Positions 24,282 through 31,994 of a stretch of 48,022 bases of DNA are shown here, one piece after another (position 1 is the first letter of the stretch; each line of letters starts with the position of its first letter). This stretch comes from an uncultured Oscillospiraceae bacterium (lineage in GTDB: Bacteria; Bacillota; Clostridia; Oscillospirales; Acutalibacteraceae), in NCBI GenBank assembly GCA_905198295.1, contig CAJKBW010000009.1, forward strand, positions 1 through 48,022, written 5' to 3'. The translations under genes and the position numbers were made by a program. The notes beneath the pieces are model-generated. The model worked only from the letters and a program-made list of their open reading frames with translations. It had not been told where the DNA came from and ran no database searches.

Positions 24282-25076
24282 TTATTCCTCGGCTTCGCAT
24301 AAGATGGTGTGATTTTCGCTCGGAAACCGTTGGCGGTGTTCCTGATATTGACTGGGTGTCATACCGGTAAATTGCCGGAAGACGGCGGAAAAATAGGCGG
24401 GGGACGCGAAGCCGCATACTTCGGCCACCTTGGAAACCGGCATATTAGTAGTCAGCTGTTCCTTGGCCAGATCAATCCTTTTGGTGATGACATATTGCTT
24501 AAGTGACATTTTCTTTTTAGACTTGAAATAGTGGCGCAGGTAGTCATAGCTGTAGTTCATGGAGTTGGACAGCGTGCGGAAATCAATATTCATGGTACAG
24601 TAAGCGTCGATATAGCTGATAATCATATCCAGCTTATCGTCGGCTTTTTGCTTTTTTCGTGTACAGGTGCGCAGCGTGAGAAGGAGGATATCCCGCAGCA
24701 GAAGGTTGACCCGCTGGGAATAGTAGGGCGGTTCGGTTTTTATTTCGGTCTCGATAGTCTCGAGGCCCTTGCGGATGGACTGCTGCGCATCGTCGATAAA
24801 AAGTGCTGTGGGCAGTTCGGTAAACTCCAGCTCTGCCTCAAAGCCAAGGCAGAAAAGATCCCCATGCGACAGGGCTTTTTCCGCATGTGGTACGTTGCGC
24901 GGGATGACGACATAGCTTCCCGGCAGATAATTAAAGGCGACCCCGTTTACTGTAGAGACGCCCAGTCCCCCGTAATAGACGAGTTCCCAGTATTCATGCC
25001 GGTGCTGCGCCACCTCGTAAGGCGGCTCGGTTGTGTCTCTGGAGAAATATTTCAATATGGTTTTGGATATTAGCAT
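24282..25076 (-). CDS. AraC family transcriptional regulator
   Basis: 264 residues, start behind AAGGAGACGCCA. N-terminal cupin-like half (QHRHEYWELVYYGG, PRNVPHAEK) probably senses a sugar; the C-terminal ~100 residues are the double helix-turn-helix (NYSYDYLRHYFK, FASPAYFSAVFRQFTG, SPSQYQ). It converges on the long operon and is the likely activator of its weak -35 promoter near 9681; this is inferred from position only. Its own promoter is very strong and contains a palindrome overlapping the translation start region, pointing to autoregulation. Confidence 0.92.
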   Translation of the reverse strand: MLISKTILKYFSRDTTEPPYEVAQHRHEYWELVYYGGLGVSTVNGVAFNYLPGSYVVIPRNVPHAEKALSHGDLFCLGFEAELEFTELPTALFIDDAQQSIRKGLETIETEIKTEPPYYSQRVNLLLRDILLLTLRTCTRKKQKADDKLDMIISYIDAYCTMNIDFRTLSNSMNYSYDYLRHYFKSKKKMSLKQYVITKRIDLAKEQLTTNMPVSKVAEVCGFASPAYFSAVFRQFTGMTPSQYQEHRQRFPSENHTILCEAEE

Positions 25077-25086
25077 TGGCGTCTCC

Positions 25087-25112
25087 TTATATGAAATGGT
25101 AAAATCATATAA
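25087..25112 (-). promoter_or_regulatory. Palindrome over the AraC leader, candidate operator
   Basis: TTATATGA (25087-25094) and TCATATAA (25105-25112) are perfect 8-base inverted arms with a 10-base spacer, lying between the transcription start and the ATG and touching the ribosome site. It could be an autoregulatory operator or an RNA hairpin. Confidence 0.4.
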
Positions 25113-25125
25113 ATAACCTCTCTAA

Positions 25126-25154
25126 AATATACTTGGATTTTGATTATTTGTCAA
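25126..25154 (-). promoter_or_regulatory. Consensus promoter of the AraC gene
   Basis: Minus-strand TTGACA (25149-25154), a 17-base spacer and TATATT (25126-25131) give a near-perfect sigma-A promoter with a leader of about 40 bases. Confidence 0.8.
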
Positions 25155-25195
25155 GAAGATGCCGGTGGACTTGAAGCGGTAGTTTGTACAACAAA

Positions 25196-25236
25196 GAAAA
25201 AGGCTATGCAGAAATTTTACTGCACAGCCCTTTTTC
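25196..25236 (-). terminator. Terminator of the DUF4317 gene
   Basis: GAAAAAGGCTATGCAG (25196-25211) pairs with CTGCACAGCCCTTTTTC (25220-25236) with one mismatch and a bulge. On the minus strand, T-rich sequence follows. It could work in both directions. Confidence 0.7.
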
Positions 25237-25289
25237 TAGCCATATAATTGTATGCACGAAACGGGTAAAAAAGCACCTGCTTTCCGTTT

Positions 25290-26420
25290 TCAGGAAATAT
25301 GGATGTGTACGCCGTTGACCTCCACGCCTTCGTCCGCACGGATGAGAATATATTGAACCCCGTTGATGACCCGCGTCTCCACCAGGTCACTGCGTTCGGC
25401 CTTCACGTGTATGGTCACATTAGGGGTGCACACCTCCATCTGCCGGGTGTCCACAATATTTCGGGGATTCAGCTCCGTCTCCTCACCGAAGCAGTCGTTG
25501 TATCGTTCTTCAAACGCTGTCACGCGTGCTTCGTCAACACCGCAGGAGGTTAGCACCTGCTTGAATTTGGCTTTGGAAACTGCGGGTGCCTCTTCCTCCT
25601 TGTTGATTTTATGTTCTTCAATGGTGGTATAGAGCTGATCGTGTACAGCCTGCACCACTTCGTAGCTGCAGTCATCGGCCAGCGTATCGCCCAGAAGGGA
25701 CTGAAAAGTTTCCTTCTGTACCGCCGCGGGCATCGGCGCTTCCTGACAGAACAGCGCTTTCACGAATTCATCATGGTTTTCGGCAATATCCCTTGTGTAA
25801 TACAATGTGCCGTACAGGTTTGTACTGCGGTCGTCAAAGGCCGGAAAAAGAAAGCCCAGCGCGGGAGGGGATACCAGCCAGTCGGTTTTGCAGGTATGGA
25901 AGGCGTTTTCGTACATGTAGTAACTCAATGCAGGCTTGGTGATCTTCACCGGGCAGATGCTGCACAGAACATAGGAATATACCTCCGAGGAAGCCTCATA
26001 CTGTCGTTCGCCGTCCTTGGAACGGTAGGGGATATCGTAGGTGTCGTGAACCAGCAGAATCAAATATTGTCCTTCCAACGTGAGGTTTTGGATTACCTGT
26101 TGGAAGAAGAACTGGACAGCCTCATCGTTTTTCAGGGCGGAATCCCGCAGCGCCATAAGCAGGGCGTGTTCCTCGCCGCCGGCTACCTGCTGGGTAGAAA
26201 AGGAAATATCCATCAGGTTTTTCCCGGGCGTACCGGACAGGGTGCGCCGAAGAATGGCCAGCAGTTCGTCGGTTTCCTCCTGAGACATGAGAGACAGAGG
26301 CTGGTCCAGCTGAGAGAGGATTTCCCCTTTTTCGTTCACATAACAGCCGCGCACGTGCGTAATGTTGCTCTTATCTGAGCGGAAGCGACGGCGGATTTCC
26401 GCAATTTCCTTCTCGTTCAT
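25290..26420 (-). CDS. DUF4317 family protein
   Basis: 376 residues from ATG 26420 behind AAAAAAGGAG. The frame stays open a further 100 codons upstream, but without a ribosome site. The N-terminal MNEKEIAEIRRRFR.DKSNI...GCYVNEKGEI pattern, the YSYVLCSICPVK segment and a conserved C-terminal DTRQMEVCTPNVTIHV match DUF4317, a family common in Clostridia and of unknown function. No signal peptide or membrane helix is visible. It stands alone between its own promoter and terminator. Confidence 0.85.
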   Translation of the reverse strand: MNEKEIAEIRRRFRSDKSNITHVRGCYVNEKGEILSQLDQPLSLMSQEETDELLAILRRTLSGTPGKNLMDISFSTQQVAGGEEHALLMALRDSALKNDEAVQFFFQQVIQNLTLEGQYLILLVHDTYDIPYRSKDGERQYEASSEVYSYVLCSICPVKITKPALSYYMYENAFHTCKTDWLVSPPALGFLFPAFDDRSTNLYGTLYYTRDIAENHDEFVKALFCQEAPMPAAVQKETFQSLLGDTLADDCSYEVVQAVHDQLYTTIEEHKINKEEEAPAVSKAKFKQVLTSCGVDEARVTAFEERYNDCFGEETELNPRNIVDTRQMEVCTPNVTIHVKAERSDLVETRVINGVQYILIRADEGVEVNGVHIHIS

Positions 26421-26575
26421 AATGACTCCTTTTTTGGCCGGATTTGAATGGGCGGGCTGCGCAGGAGCAGTTCTTCCGGACGTATGCGCTACAAAGTGTA
26501 ACACATACCCAGAGTCGGCGCAAGGGGAGGGGGCCATATGGAAATACCGGCCGGACAGGGAATCCGGCTTTGAGA

Positions 26576-26603
26576 TATATAGATTTTGGAGAAGAAAGGA
26601 CAA
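26576..26603 (-). promoter_or_regulatory. Possible promoter of the DUF4317 gene
   Basis: Minus-strand TTGTCC (26598-26603), 16-base spacer, TATATA (26576-26581); leader about 150 bases. The rest of the 380-base gap between this gene and the next carries no other gene that I can support. Confidence 0.35.
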
Positions 26604-26801
26604 ACTTTGCTCATATATGTCATAAAAAAGTAAATGTAATGATGAAAAATGGGCGGAAAAAGTCAATTTATGGGGTTCGTGAGGATAGCTCTTTATGATA
26701 AAATAAAAGAAAATCCTCAATACGGGGATAAAAAGGTGGCCTTGTGCTCAATAATAGGCTCCTGTTCCGCAAGGAAGACCGGCGTTCTGGGTGGAATCAA
26801 G

Positions 26802-27437
26802 ATGAAGACCTTTCGTTGTCCGTGGTGCGGTGAAGTGTGTATTACAGGACTAAGCAAAGCGTTTTGTTTTGTGATGTCTGGACAGATTCGTAAGGGAAAC
26901 CGATGTCCTGTATGCAACAAACGCTACGTACCCAAATCCAGATTTCTGATCGCTGCTTTCTATCTGGCAGCAATGGGGTGGATTTTATATCTGGGAATAA
27001 GCCGCCGTCAGGAAGCTATTTTGAATTGGGGCTTTCTTACTCTTTTGATAGTCGTCGTATTTATGCTTGATCCTTTGTGGAAATATTGGATAACGCCGGC
27101 GGCAAGAGCGGCGGATATTGGTAATGAGAGGTTATCCATCCCCACGCAGGCCGCGATCGTGCTGGATCAGCTGGTATCGCTGATTCGGGAGGAAATCTTT
27201 GCGATCCGGTTTATTGACCCGCCGCGGGAAGCTGCGATACACAAAGATGAATACGGGAAGCCGATTCCGGTGTATCTGGAAAAGAAAGACGGCTGGAAGA
27301 TGGGATTTCTGAAACCGGAGCTTTACCATCTGGACGATATCCCGGCCGGTGCATCCTTTGAGGTAATGGATGACCGGCACGTACTGACCACCGGGCATAT
27401 CCATGCCTGGCTCGGAGAAAACGGAGACTGTCGATAA
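26802..27437 (+). CDS. Zinc-ribbon membrane protein of unknown function
   Basis: 211 residues from ATG 26802 (GGGTGGAAT upstream; earlier in-frame starts have no site). Two CxxC pairs in the first 40 residues (CPWC at 6-9, CPVC near 35-38) form a zinc ribbon. Two hydrophobic helices follow (~47-65 and ~73-93), then a soluble ~115-residue domain with a KPIPVYLEKKDGWKMGF segment. The family is not recognised. Followed directly by the candidate structured RNA and its terminator. Confidence 0.65.
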   Translation: MKTFRCPWCGEVCITGLSKAFCFVMSGQIRKGNRCPVCNKRYVPKSRFLIAAFYLAAMGWILYLGISRRQEAILNWGFLTLLIVVVFMLDPLWKYWITPAARAADIGNERLSIPTQAAIVLDQLVSLIREEIFAIRFIDPPREAAIHKDEYGKPIPVYLEKKDGWKMGFLKPELYHLDDIPAGASFEVMDDRHVLTTGHIHAWLGENGDCR

Positions 27438-27445
27438 AGGGATAT

Positions 27446-27594
27446 TCTCCCGGCAGGGGAGATGTTCCGCCGATGGTGGAACTCGTCGAGGCTGCGTAAG
27501 CAGACCTCGAAGCCCACTCCGCGTCGGGCGAAGCGGATAAATCCGCCCGCAGGCGACAAAGAGCGGGGAAAGCCGTCTGATTTTCCCCGCTTTT
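27446..27594 (+). ncRNA. Candidate structured RNA or structured 3' UTR ending in a terminator
   Basis: Four hairpins follow one another in a gap without a plausible gene: TCTCCC/GGGAGA (27446-27462), GTTCCGCC/GGTGGAAC (27464-27482), TCGAGG.TGC/GCA..CCTCGA (27486-27510) and GCGG/CCGC (27533-27546). They end in a 10-bp terminator stem (27562-27571 with 27582-27591) and TTT. The density is higher than in other gaps of this window. I could not match it to 6S, SRP, tmRNA or RNase P RNA; no separate promoter is obvious. Confidence 0.4.
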
Positions 27595-27608
27595 GCATCT
27601 GTTTAGAG

Positions 27609-27635
27609 AAAAGGCCGGCATATGCCGGCCTTTTT
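27609..27635. terminator. Bidirectional terminator of the DegV gene
   Basis: AAAAGGCCGGC and GCCGGCCTTTT flank an ATAT loop; A- and T-runs on the two sides allow use from either strand. It lies 22 bases beyond the DegV stop codon. Confidence 0.85.
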
Positions 27636-27656
27636 CGATAAGCGGATGAGAACCGT

Positions 27657-28544
27657 TTAGGCGCCCCTTTCACTTCCCCAGAAAAACAACGCCACGGTGC
27701 CGGGACCGGTATGGCTGCCGATCGTGGTGCCGACCGAATCGATTTCCACCTTGCCGCTGAGCCTGGGGAAGCGGGCTTCCACGAGGTCAGCGACGGCACG
27801 GGCATCCGCGGGACAGGCGGAATGGGAAATGTAGCACTTGCCGCTGTAGGCGGTTCCTTCCTCGGCATACTGCTCCATTTTTCGGACGATTTCCTGAATG
27901 ACAGCCTTTTTCCCGCGCACCTTAACCCGGGGTATCAGCCTGCCTTGGCTGTCCATATTTAAAAGCGGGCAAATTTTGAGCATGGTGCCGAACCATCCGG
28001 AGGCCTTGGATATGCGCCCGCCCCTGACGTAAAAGGTGAGATCGGTGGAGAAAAACCAGTGATGCAGCCGCAGGCGATTGGCCTGAGCCCAGGCGTACAG
28101 TGTGTCGATATCGGCACCCGCGTCCCGCAGGTCTGCCAGCTTATCCATCAGCAGACCGTAGCCGGACGAGGCGCCAAGCGAATCCACCAGCCGGATTTTC
28201 CGCTGCGGGAACCGGGAAGCAAGCGCCTCTTTGGCCATATTGGCTGCGCCGAAAGCACCGGACAGCCCGGAAGAGAGGGACACATGCAGAATATCCATCC
28301 CCTGTTCAAGAAAAGGCGTAAAATACGTGATAAATTCTTCCGTGTTGACCTGCGAGGTTTTGGTTACCGCCCCTGCTGCCATAGCCTTATAAAATTCGTC
28401 AAACGGCATGGAATGTCCCAGGTCATCCGGATATTCCCTGCCGTCCAGCGTATAGTGAAAACAGACATGCGCTATGTTCCGTTCCCGGAGATGCTCTGCG
28501 GTCAGATCGGCGGTGGAACAGCAGCTCAGAAGAATCGGCGCCAT
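27657..28544 (-). CDS. DegV family fatty-acid-binding protein
   Basis: 295 residues from ATG 28544 behind AAAGGGAGA. It has the DegV layout: an N-terminal Rossmann-like domain (SCCSTADLTAEH, then TSQVNTEEF) and a domain with the SSGLSGAFGAANMA loop that holds the fatty-acid carboxylate. In Firmicutes the paralogous FakB proteins present fatty acids to the FakA kinase for phosphorylation; whether this copy does so is not known. The N-terminal SCCSTADL differs from the usual TDSTADL. Divergent from dCTP deaminase. Confidence 0.9.
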   Translation of the reverse strand: MAPILLSCCSTADLTAEHLRERNIAHVCFHYTLDGREYPDDLGHSMPFDEFYKAMAAGAVTKTSQVNTEEFITYFTPFLEQGMDILHVSLSSGLSGAFGAANMAKEALASRFPQRKIRLVDSLGASSGYGLLMDKLADLRDAGADIDTLYAWAQANRLRLHHWFFSTDLTFYVRGGRISKASGWFGTMLKICPLLNMDSQGRLIPRVKVRGKKAVIQEIVRKMEQYAEEGTAYSGKCYISHSACPADARAVADLVEARFPRLSGKVEIDSVGTTIGSHTGPGTVALFFWGSERGA

Positions 28545-28565
28545 GATCGTCTCCCTTTCTTTACT

Positions 28566-28575
28566 CGGTATACCG
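28566..28575. promoter_or_regulatory. 10-bp perfect palindrome in the DegV leader
   Basis: CGGTATACCG sits between the deduced transcription start (~28593) and the ATG of the DegV gene. The placement fits a repressor operator. Confidence 0.3.
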
Positions 28576-28599
28576 ATAGGTTTGCACAGAAAAAAGGAA

Positions 28600-28628
28600 A
28601 TTATACCCACCCGGGCAGAAAGCGAAAA
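28600..28628 (-). promoter_or_regulatory. Promoter of the DegV gene
   Basis: Minus-strand TATAAT (28600-28605) is exact; the -35, TTTTCG (28623-28628) at 17 bases, is weak. Confidence 0.55.
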
Positions 28629-28651
28629 CCGGCATGCGGCTTTATGCCCTA

Positions 28652-28680
28652 TGGATTCCTTGCATCAAATGTGCTATAAT
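28652..28680 (+). promoter_or_regulatory. Extended -10 promoter of dcd
   Basis: An exact TATAAT (28675-28680) is preceded by TGC, giving an extended -10; the -35 (TGGATT, 28652-28657) is weak. The leader is about 25 bases. Confidence 0.65.
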
Positions 28681-28711
28681 GCCGAAAGAGATGAGAAAAA
28701 GGAGAAAAACC

Positions 28712-29251
28712 ATGATTTTATCCGATAAAACGATACGCACGCTGCTGGCCGGAGGTCAGCTGGATATTTCGCCGCTGGAGGATATCCAGATCCAGCCGGC
28801 GAGCGTAGACATCCGGCTGGGTGATTCCTTTCGTCTGATGGAAGCCGACGGACAGATCCAAATGGATGCGCCGATTGCCTATCGCGAAGTGAAGGCAGAG
28901 CGGTTTGTCCTTCAGCCCGGACAGTTTGTCTTGGCGACAACGCGGGAATATTTTCGTCTTCCCGACAACATGACGGCTTTTGTGGAAGGCCGAAGCTCCA
29001 TCGGACGGCTGGGTCTGTTTATCCAGAATGCGGGCTGGGTGGATCCCGGTTTTGAGGGAGAGATCACGCTGGAGCTGTTCAACGCCAGTCCCTGCGCGAT
29101 CGAGCTGCAGGCTGGACGCCGCGTCGGTCAGCTGGTGTTTGCGCAGCTGGACCGCGACGCTGAAAAGCCCTACCGCGGCAAGTATCAGGGACAGCGCGGG
29201 GCGACCGGTTCGAGAATCTTCCGCGATGAAGAGAACGGTTCCCGACGCTGA
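28712..29251 (+). CDS. dcd: dCTP deaminase
   Basis: 179 residues from ATG 28712 behind AAAAAGGAG. It converts dCTP to dUTP (some relatives also hydrolyse it to dUMP), feeding thymidylate synthesis. The diagnostic blocks are QPASVDIRLGDSF (nucleotide pocket), EGRSSIGRLGL, and WVDPGFEGEITLEL, whose Glu is the deaminating residue. The QNAGWVDPGF form is found in Gram-positive versions. It is trimeric in relatives. Monocistronic, with its own promoter. Confidence 0.93.
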   Translation: MILSDKTIRTLLAGGQLDISPLEDIQIQPASVDIRLGDSFRLMEADGQIQMDAPIAYREVKAERFVLQPGQFVLATTREYFRLPDNMTAFVEGRSSIGRLGLFIQNAGWVDPGFEGEITLELFNASPCAIELQAGRRVGQLVFAQLDRDAEKPYRGKYQGQRGATGSRIFRDEENGSRR

Positions 29252-29282
29252 TTTTTTATCGTGCGGATGAGTACATCCGTTC

Positions 29283-29345
29283 AAAACGTATGCGTTTTAA
29301 ACAGGTAAACCGGCAGCGCGCAGTCTGAGACGAGACGGCGCGCTG
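29283..29345 (+). terminator. Two hairpins after dcd
   Basis: AAAACG/CGTTTT (29283-29298) and CAGCGCGC/GCGCGCTG (29314-29321 with 29338-29345). Neither has a proper U-run, although they are the only candidates for terminating dcd. The rest of the 315-base gap before the sigma gene is AT-rich and holds no gene. Confidence 0.4.
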
Positions 29346-29566
29346 TTGTCATGCCCGCTACTCCTGTGCATAAAGGCGTAAAAATGGTTTATCGAAGAAC
29401 GTCGATTCATGGGAAATTTCCCTTTGACGTCAAGGCATGGATGCGGTATGATAAAGGACGAAATACCGGAATTGAAAAAATATTTTGCTGTAAACCGCAT
29501 TTTTTTAAAATCAGCTGTCATATTTTGCGGCCATTATCGTCTTATTAGATGGAGGGAGCCCAAGGC

Positions 29567-30124
29567 ATGGATGACGGGGGCATTATTGCGCTGTTCTTCC
29601 AACGTTCGGAGGGGGCGCTGGAAGAACTGATACGGAAGTATGGCAAACTGCTGTATAACCACGCACAGAGAATTGTCCACACGCACGAGGATGCAGAGGA
29701 ATGCGTGAATGACGCGGCCATGGACGTCTGGAATTCCATTCCGCCAAAGCATCCGGAGTCCCTGTTATCCTATGCCTATGCGCTGGTACGCAACCGCGCG
29801 TTGGACCGCTATCGTTATCTGTCCGCCCAAAAGCGCAGCGGCGACCGCTTTGCGCAGATACTGGATGAACTTCAGGAGAGCATTGGGCCGGATCTGGAGG
29901 ATATCTATTGTGAGAACGCCGTGCTGACGGAATGTCTTCAGAATTTTTTAGGTACGCTCAGCGAAAGCGACCGGCGTCTTTTTCTCGAACGCTATTATCT
30001 GGCGGAGGATGTAGAAAAGATTGCTGAAAAATATGGGATGAAAGAAAATGCGGTCAGTGTTCGCCTATATCGTATGCGGCAGAGACTGCGTGTATTTCTG
30101 GAAGAAAGGGGTGTACAGGTATGA
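29567..30124 (+). CDS. ECF-type RNA polymerase sigma factor
   Basis: 185 residues from ATG 29567, because GGAGGG lies just upstream; the ATG at 29549 has no site. The sigma region 2 (LIRKYGKLLYNHAQRIVHTHEDAEECVNDAAMDVWNSIP) and the promoter -35 reading region 4 (FLGTLSESDRRLFLERYYLAEDVEKIAEKYGMKENAVSVRLYRMRQRL) are both complete. Overlaps the next gene by four bases (ATGA), a classic sigma and anti-sigma arrangement. It probably answers an envelope signal sensed by that partner. Confidence 0.93.
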   Translation: MDDGGIIALFFQRSEGALEELIRKYGKLLYNHAQRIVHTHEDAEECVNDAAMDVWNSIPPKHPESLLSYAYALVRNRALDRYRYLSAQKRSGDRFAQILDELQESIGPDLEDIYCENAVLTECLQNFLGTLSESDRRLFLERYYLAEDVEKIAEKYGMKENAVSVRLYRMRQRLRVFLEERGVQV

Positions 30125-31650
30125 AAGCGGATGATTTGTTCCGGGCTTTGGGTGATGTGGATCCTCAATATGTGGAAGAACTGCTTGCAGAGGAACAGAA
30201 TGAGATTCAGCGCAATTCGACAACGGCTGAAGAGGAGACCGTTATTCCGCTGAAGCCCGTCCGCCGAAAGAAAGTCTGGCTGTCGGCCGCTGTTGCGATT
30301 GTCGCGGTGGTTTCCGGTGTTTCCCTGCTCAGCGTGATGCTCCTGCGCGGCTTCTCGGTGCCGAACGCACCATCCTCTTCTTTGGGAAATGCGGCCGAAG
30401 AGGATGTGCCGGCGTGGTATGTTCCCGGGCAACTGACGGTGCAGACGGTGACCTATACGGAATACAACGAGGTGGCATTTTCGGCGGGAGATCTGCATCT
30501 GCCGGCTGAACCGATGAAGCAGGCGCAGCGTTATAACCAGACAATCCCATTTGCCCCCAACGCAGAGATGCTCAGCGCGGAGAACGCCGCCTGGCTGCTG
30601 CTGGAGGACGCGGCGACGGTGCCTGGACATGAAAAGTGCCGCGGTTTCCTATATCATACCGAAACACAAAAGGTTATCTGTCTGACCCATTTGCTTACGG
30701 GGCGGCTGCCGGCGCTTGGCAGCGGGGCGCAGCTTCATGTTGTCAGCTTTAACGCCCGGAATCAGCGGTGTATACTGACCGTGCGTGATCCGGACACTGA
30801 ACAACCCGGGGAGGCCTATTTCTTCAACTGGGAGACAAATGAACTCAAGCCGCTGCCGGAGCTGATTGCCCAGAACGCTGTACAGATGGATCTGGAGATG
30901 ATGGTTTCCTGCGACCAGCGGTATGTGCTGGCGATGGACAGCTTTACGCAGGGGCAGCCGGCCGGGCTGTATTGTATCGATACGCAGCAGGATATGCCGA
31001 CGGCACAGCTTATATGTACTTATGAAAATTTCAACGAAAAATTGTATGCCAAACTGAAATTTTCCCCTCGGGGACAGTATCTGGTTTATGTTGATCCGGA
31101 ACATGAAGAGACAGCCTCAAAGGATGAATATAACTGGATTATGCAATATCTGGATTCCGGAGATTCCTGGAAGGGCTGCGGAGGAGTCGTTCGTTTTGTT
31201 CAGGAAGAAAAGGCGGTTGTTGTGGATCTGGGAAACGGCGGCGCGGTATACGATACGGCAACCGGCGAAGATATAACCGATACCTGCATGCTGGAAGACT
31301 GGGAAAAGGAAAGCGTGAACGTCATCGTGCATGCCGAACGTACGTATATAAATATGGAGATCTATACGAAGTCGGTCTTTACCGGAGAAATGCATATGCG
31401 CAAAACCAATGTAAGCGCGCTGTGCACGCGCGGTTCCGTTCTTTATACCTATACAGATGGAGACAAAGCAGTGGAATGCCTTTCGCTGGATACCGGAGAA
31501 ACTTTCCGCGCGCCGATTTCACCGGAATACGAAGAACAGGTCAATGCCCTGCGCGACAAATACAAAATCATACACAAACTGGATATCAGCGAAGACGGCA
31601 CGAAGCTGCTGCTTTGCTTTACCTGTGTCCCGCTGCCGACGGCAATGTAA
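30121..31650 (+). CDS. Membrane-anchored putative anti-sigma factor with large extracellular domain
   Basis: 509 residues. The N-terminal ~50 residues are charged and helical, suitable for sigma binding; a single membrane helix (~51-74) follows. The remaining ~430 residues lie outside and are beta-rich with recurrent segments such as YVLAMDSFT.GQPAGLYCIDTQ and KFSPRGQYLVYVDPE, resembling a beta-propeller. Translational coupling to the sigma gene supports a regulatory role; binding has not been shown. A zinc-binding anti-sigma motif was not seen. Confidence 0.72.
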   Translation: MKADDLFRALGDVDPQYVEELLAEEQNEIQRNSTTAEEETVIPLKPVRRKKVWLSAAVAIVAVVSGVSLLSVMLLRGFSVPNAPSSSLGNAAEEDVPAWYVPGQLTVQTVTYTEYNEVAFSAGDLHLPAEPMKQAQRYNQTIPFAPNAEMLSAENAAWLLLEDAATVPGHEKCRGFLYHTETQKVICLTHLLTGRLPALGSGAQLHVVSFNARNQRCILTVRDPDTEQPGEAYFFNWETNELKPLPELIAQNAVQMDLEMMVSCDQRYVLAMDSFTQGQPAGLYCIDTQQDMPTAQLICTYENFNEKLYAKLKFSPRGQYLVYVDPEHEETASKDEYNWIMQYLDSGDSWKGCGGVVRFVQEEKAVVVDLGNGGAVYDTATGEDITDTCMLEDWEKESVNVIVHAERTYINMEIYTKSVFTGEMHMRKTNVSALCTRGSVLYTYTDGDKAVECLSLDTGETFRAPISPEYEEQVNALRDKYKIIHKLDISEDGTKLLLCFTCVPLPTAM

Positions 31651-31678
31651 GGTGCCGGAAAAACAAAATGCGGTAGTA

Positions 31679-31726
31679 AACGGGCGCCCGGCAGGAGAAG
31701 AACCTGTTGGGCGCCCGTTATTTTTT
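31679..31726 (+). terminator. Intrinsic terminator of the sigma/anti-sigma pair
   Basis: A stem of about 17 bp including two G-U pairs (31679-31695 with 31703-31719; AACGGGCGCCC arm), a 7-base loop and TTTTTT. The remaining bases to 31994 hold no gene or clear promoter that I can support. Confidence 0.92.
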
Positions 31727-31994
31727 GCACCGTCGGCGCGTGGATTTACGCAACTTTCCGCATTGTGTTCTCCGGGCCGTCGTGGTAAACTCAGCTTTAG
31801 TGCAATCGGCAGCGGATCCGGCGCATCCCGGCCGCCGCGGGAGTACGGCCTGACGGATTGACGGCTGCCGCACTTTCGGCGGAAGGCAGAAAAAGTATCG
31901 CCGGGCGCATTGTTCTGACCGTCATAAAAGCGGGCGAGAGAGATGCGGTTGTGCAGCAGCACGGAATAGCTGTATGGAAGAAGGGGAGAACTGT

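Noticed and set aside
27446..27594. 6S RNA identity for the structured element
   Set aside because: The 5' and 3' ends do not pair in the long closing stem expected of 6S RNA.
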